17,576 nt of DNA, from positions 1 through 17,576 of the forward strand of contig DASZOV010000021.1 in NCBI GenBank assembly GCA_035550595.1. Reading direction: 5' to 3'. Of the stretch, positions 15,648 through 17,576 are shown one piece after another (within the stretch, counting starts at the first letter, position 1; each line of letters opens with the position of its first letter). The notes under the pieces were generated by a model. The model was given only the letters and a program-made list of their open reading frames with translations, ran no database searches and had not been told where the DNA came from. This stretch comes from CALFMR01 sp035550595. Lineage in GTDB: Bacteria > Acidobacteriota > Vicinamibacteria > Vicinamibacterales > SCN-69-37. A program made the translations under genes and the position numbers.

Positions 15648-16049
15648 CTAGCGGGGGCCATCCTCTTTCTCGCGGCGCAGCCGGCGGCGCTCGCGCCGGT
15701 CGGGCGTGCCCACGGGCCGACGACGTGGCCCGGCCAGACGCAGGAGATCGATGAGTGCCTGTTGCTCGGGTGAGGGCGGAGGCGTCGTGTCCTCGTAGAG
15801 CGCGCGCGCCTCGGCCTTGGGGATGTGCCGGTCGGTCAGTCCTTTGACGACCACGCGCTGGCGCCGTCCCGCGGCGCGTGTGAGCTCGATCACGTCGCCG
15901 GGCTTCACCACGCGGTTCGGCTTGGCCGACTGTCCGTTGACGTCCACCTTGCCGCCCTTGCACGCCCGCTGGGCCTCAGACCGCGTGGGGAAGAGGCAGG
16001 AAACGTCCAGCCAGACGTCCAGCCGCACGGGCTCGGAAGGATCGCTCAT
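15648..16049 (-). CDS. hslR: S4-domain RNA-binding protein, Hsp15 type
   Basis: Hsp15 binds stalled, released 50S subunits carrying nascent chain-tRNA and helps recycle them. The product has 133 residues, as I recall for the E. coli protein. An S4 RNA-binding domain covers about residues 8-60 (RLDVWLDVSCLFPTRSEAQ, then GGKVDVNGQSAKPNRVVKPGD). The segment VVVKGLTDRHIPKAEARALYED and the basic tail PDRRERRRLRREK parallel Hsp15 along its length, which favours HslR over generic S4 proteins. The ATG at 16049 has no ribosome binding site, but a TAGAGT hexamer ends 6 bases before it, suggesting a leaderless message. It lies upstream of rpsT on the same strand with 106 bases between, and rpsT has its own likely promoter. 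Confidence 0.88.
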   Translation of the reverse strand: MSDPSEPVRLDVWLDVSCLFPTRSEAQRACKGGKVDVNGQSAKPNRVVKPGDVIELTRAAGRRQRVVVKGLTDRHIPKAEARALYEDTTPPPSPEQQALIDLLRLAGPRRRPVGTPDRRERRRLRREKEDGPR

Positions 16050-16055
16050 GCCATC

Positions 16056-16061
16056 ACTCTA
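16056..16061 (-). promoter_or_regulatory. -10-like hexamer for a leaderless hslR transcript
   Basis: TAGAGT (RC of 16056-16061, 4 of 6 to TATAAT) ends 6 bases before the hslR ATG, so the usual start distance falls on the ATG itself. No Shine-Dalgarno is present. The -35 region is weak. Confidence 0.35.
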
Positions 16062-16292
16062 GTCGCAGAAGCCGCTCCAGCATTCGCCAGCCCATTCAGG
16101 CCCGTCGGCCGCCGAAACCGGACCCTTCGGGTGGTTCGATTGCATGCACGATTCTTCCGCGCGGCACGATGGACGGGTGCCGGTCGCAATGACCGCGCAA
16201 CCGGTGGCGTACGCCTTCCTGGTGCGGCGTGTCGTGTCGGCGTAGTCCTACGTCGAACGGCATGCCCGCCGACTGTTTTCGTCCGATCCGCA

Positions 16293-16301
16293 TGCTACGC
16301 T
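16293..16301 (+). promoter_or_regulatory. possible extended -10 promoter for the barrel protein
   Basis: TG at 16293-16294, one base, then TACGCT (16296-16301, 4 of 6 to TATAAT) form an extended -10. The -35 region (CTGTTT near 16273) is poor. Transcription would start near 16308, leaving a leader of about 90 bases with two hairpins. Confidence 0.3.
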
Positions 16302-16321
16302 CCGGGCTCTGCTGCTCCCCC

Positions 16322-16363
16322 AGCCGGCTTCGGCTCGTGATCCGTACTGCATAGGGCAGTCGG
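16322..16363 (+). promoter_or_regulatory. two hairpins in the predicted leader of the barrel-protein gene
   Basis: AGCCG (16322-16326) pairs with CGGCT (16331-16335) around a 4-base loop. CCG plus ACTGC (16342-16350, with one bulged T) pairs with GCAGT plus CGG (16356-16363) around loop ATAGG. Both precede a clear ribosome binding site. A role in message stability or control is possible but not shown. Confidence 0.35.
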
Positions 16364-16399
16364 GACTGCGCGGCGTCCACGCGCGAAAGGGAGAAAGCA

Positions 16400-17203
16400 A
16401 TGTCCAGCGTAGGGAGACGGCTCCTACAGGGGCTTCCGTTGATCGTCGTCGGAAGCCTGATGCTGCCGAGCACGGCGTCGGCCCAGAGCCGCATCTTCTT
16501 GGGCGGCAACGTCGGCGGCCAAGTGCCCGCGACGGGCGACTTCACGCAGACGGTCTCGACGCCGCTGCGCGGTGAGACCGAGACGCGCACGAGCACGTAT
16601 CAGGTGCCTGGCGGCGCGATGCTCGATGCGACGGCCGGCTACATGTTCACGCCCTGGATTGGCGCCGCGGTGGCCGTGAATCGGTACCACAGCAGCCATA
16701 CCGCGGACTACTCGCTGACCTTGCCGCACCCGCTCGTGTTCGATCAGGCGGTCACGAACTCGGGCACGACGACCGACGAGCTGGATCACACCGAGCGCGC
16801 GATCCATCTCGAGTTGGTCGTCGCGCCGCCGCTCCACGACGACAGCCTGTCGCTGAAGTTCTTCATCGGGCCCTCGCGGTTGTACGTCAACCAGACGCTC
16901 ATCGAGGATCTCGGCATCACCGAGACGCTCACCGACGATGGCGCCTACGACTTCACGATCGATCACGTCGTGACGGGCGATGACAGCAAGACGTGCGCGT
17001 GCGCGTGGGGCTTCCACGTCGGCGCGGACCTGGCGAAGTACTTCACGCCGAACTTCGGCGTCGGCGCGATGTTCCGGTTCGAGCGCGCGACGGTCGACAT
17101 GAAGGACGCCGCGGCCGTGGCCGTCGGTCAGTCCGATGCGACGCAGGAGTTCAAGGCGGGCGGCGTGCTCATCGGCGCCGGTATCCGTCTGCGCTTTCCG
17201 TGA
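16400..17203 (+). CDS. outer-membrane beta-barrel protein, function unknown
   Basis: The 267-residue product begins with a signal peptide: RR, a hydrophobic stretch GLPLIVVGSLML, and a likely signal peptidase I site after A28 (STASA before QS). The mature part alternates polar and hydrophobic residues in strand-like stretches (RIFLGGNVGGQV, AMLDATAGYMF, WIGAAVAVNRY, LKFFIGPSRLYV, WGFHVGADLAKYF, GVGAMFRFERA) and ends in GGVLIGAGIRLRFP, close to a barrel C-terminal strand. This fits a small 8-10-strand barrel like outer-membrane beta-barrel domain proteins; the substrate is unknown. C199 and C201 in TCACAWG are unusual in such proteins. AGGGAG at 16388-16393 lies 6 bases before the ATG, making this one of the best-marked starts in the window. 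It appears to be a single-gene unit with a hairpin after it. Confidence 0.75.
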   Translation: MSSVGRRLLQGLPLIVVGSLMLPSTASAQSRIFLGGNVGGQVPATGDFTQTVSTPLRGETETRTSTYQVPGGAMLDATAGYMFTPWIGAAVAVNRYHSSHTADYSLTLPHPLVFDQAVTNSGTTTDELDHTERAIHLELVVAPPLHDDSLSLKFFIGPSRLYVNQTLIEDLGITETLTDDGAYDFTIDHVVTGDDSKTCACAWGFHVGADLAKYFTPNFGVGAMFRFERATVDMKDAAAVAVGQSDATQEFKAGGVLIGAGIRLRFP

Positions 17204-17220
17204 GCGTCCGTCTCTCTTCG

Positions 17221-17256
17221 GCCGGTGCGCGGCGGCTGGAGTCGCCGTAGGCCGGC
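17221..17256 (+). terminator. two-part hairpin after the barrel-protein gene
   Basis: GCCGG (17221-17225) pairs with CCGGC (17252-17256), and CGGCG (17230-17234) pairs with CGCCG (17243-17247). The two stems are separated by a symmetric 4-by-4 internal loop and closed by an 8-base loop. It starts 17 bases after the stop. No T run follows, so the terminator role is only likely. Confidence 0.4.
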
Positions 17257-17327
17257 TGTCGCCTGCCCCTCCCACGCCCGTGGCGTCGTCTGGTCCCGCC
17301 GGACGGCGCCGCGGGTGTCTCGCGAGC

Positions 17328-17357
17328 GTGACAAACCCCGTATTCCGGACATAGAGT
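17328..17357 (+). promoter_or_regulatory. possible promoter of the transporter gene
   Basis: GTGACA (17328-17333, 5 of 6 to TTGACA), then 18 bases, then TAGAGT (17352-17357, 4 of 6 to TATAAT). Transcription would start near 17364, with a leader of about 80 bases before ATG 17446. Confidence 0.45.
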
Positions 17358-17445
17358 TACAGGCGCATCTCGTCGATGCGCGCCCTGTCCTGCCGCTCGA
17401 TCCGCGTGCCGGCACAACGGCCGCGCCACGCGTAGTCGCACGTCT

Positions 17446-17576
17446 ATGGGAATCCGCACCAAGCTCTCGATCATGATGTTCCTCCAGTACTTCATCTGGG
17501 GGGCGTGGTACGTGACGATGGGCACGTATCTCGGACAGACGTTGGGGTTCACGGGCGCCCAGGTCGGCCTGGCCTT
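17446..17576 (+). CDS. major facilitator transporter, NupG-like, 5' part
   Basis: The window ends after 43 codons and two bases. The peptide begins MGIRTKLSIMMFLQYFIWGAW and continues with YVTMGTYLGQTL. It matches the first membrane helix of nucleoside:proton symporter-like permeases of the major facilitator superfamily (pattern FLQYFIWGAWYVTMGTYL), an inner-membrane uptake protein. The rest of the gene lies outside, so substrate and completeness cannot be judged. ATG 17446 is the only start in this frame close to the conserved helix. There is no evident ribosome binding site just upstream. A promoter-like pair occurs at 17328-17357. Confidence 0.8.
   Translation, partial: MGIRTKLSIMMFLQYFIWGAWYVTMGTYLGQTLGFTGAQVGLA

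Larger units (their letters stand above)
16050..16399. other. 350-bp intergenic region between divergent hslR and barrel-protein genes
   Basis: No credible gene is seen here. Visible structures are a hairpin at 16115-16136 (AACC/ACCC arms with GGGT/GGTT, 8 pairs with a 2-base bulge), a possible rightward promoter near 16273-16301, and two hairpins in the predicted leader of the downstream gene at 16322-16335 and 16342-16363. The part from about 16140 to 16270 shows nothing I can name. Base composition is slightly less GC-rich than in the genes. Confidence 0.6.

Noticed and set aside
16096..16596. A 166-codon minus-strand frame across the intergenic gap into the barrel gene
   Set aside because: It covers the ribosome binding site and signal-peptide region of the barrel gene on the other strand, and has no family resemblance or start signal.

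Overview
The window is a high-GC, tightly packed chromosomal stretch of a Gram-negative bacterium. It carries lipopolysaccharide-export (LptE) and outer-membrane (barrel protein) genes and has strong G/C preference at third codon positions. The housekeeping content, the gene order leuS-lptE-holA and one short interspersed repeat inside lhr resemble what I remember of Acidobacteriota (Vicinamibacteria). That assignment is inference from recollection, not a search. No RNA gene, CRISPR array, transposase or prophage gene was seen.

Left part (1-3309): the 3' end of acpP (acyl carrier protein) and fabF (ketoacyl-ACP synthase II) run rightward. After a strong 12-bp hairpin comes the translationally coupled etfB-etfA pair. 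Fatty-acid synthesis genes are thus followed directly by the electron carrier of fatty-acid oxidation. A hairpin at 3299-3317 separates etfA from the convergent lhr.

Middle (3310-11012): lhr, a giant superfamily 2 helicase of 1457 residues, fills the minus strand. It contains an in-frame interspersed repeat and a hexanucleotide repeat. Divergent from it, after 94 bp, is a three-gene run with 4-base start/stop overlaps: ETF-quinone oxidoreductase, a DUF374-type acyltransferase and a histone-deacetylase-like hydrolase. EtfBA and ETF-QO together would pass electrons from acyl-CoA dehydrogenases to the membrane quinone pool, so the two halves of this pathway flank lhr.

Right part (11045-17576): leuS-lptE-holA, as in enterobacteria, runs into the convergent hslR-rpsT pair on the minus strand, with two hairpins between. 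A 350-bp non-coding stretch then leads to an outer-membrane barrel protein with a good ribosome binding site. The window ends in the first 43 codons of a membrane transporter resembling NupG-type permeases.

I did not find a clearly undescribed multi-gene system. The best leads are: (1) -10-like hexamers only 6-9 bases before the start codons of lhr, ETF-QO and hslR, which suggests leaderless transcripts; (2) a repeat element turned into coding sequence inside Lhr; (3) the hairpin between fabF and etfBA.
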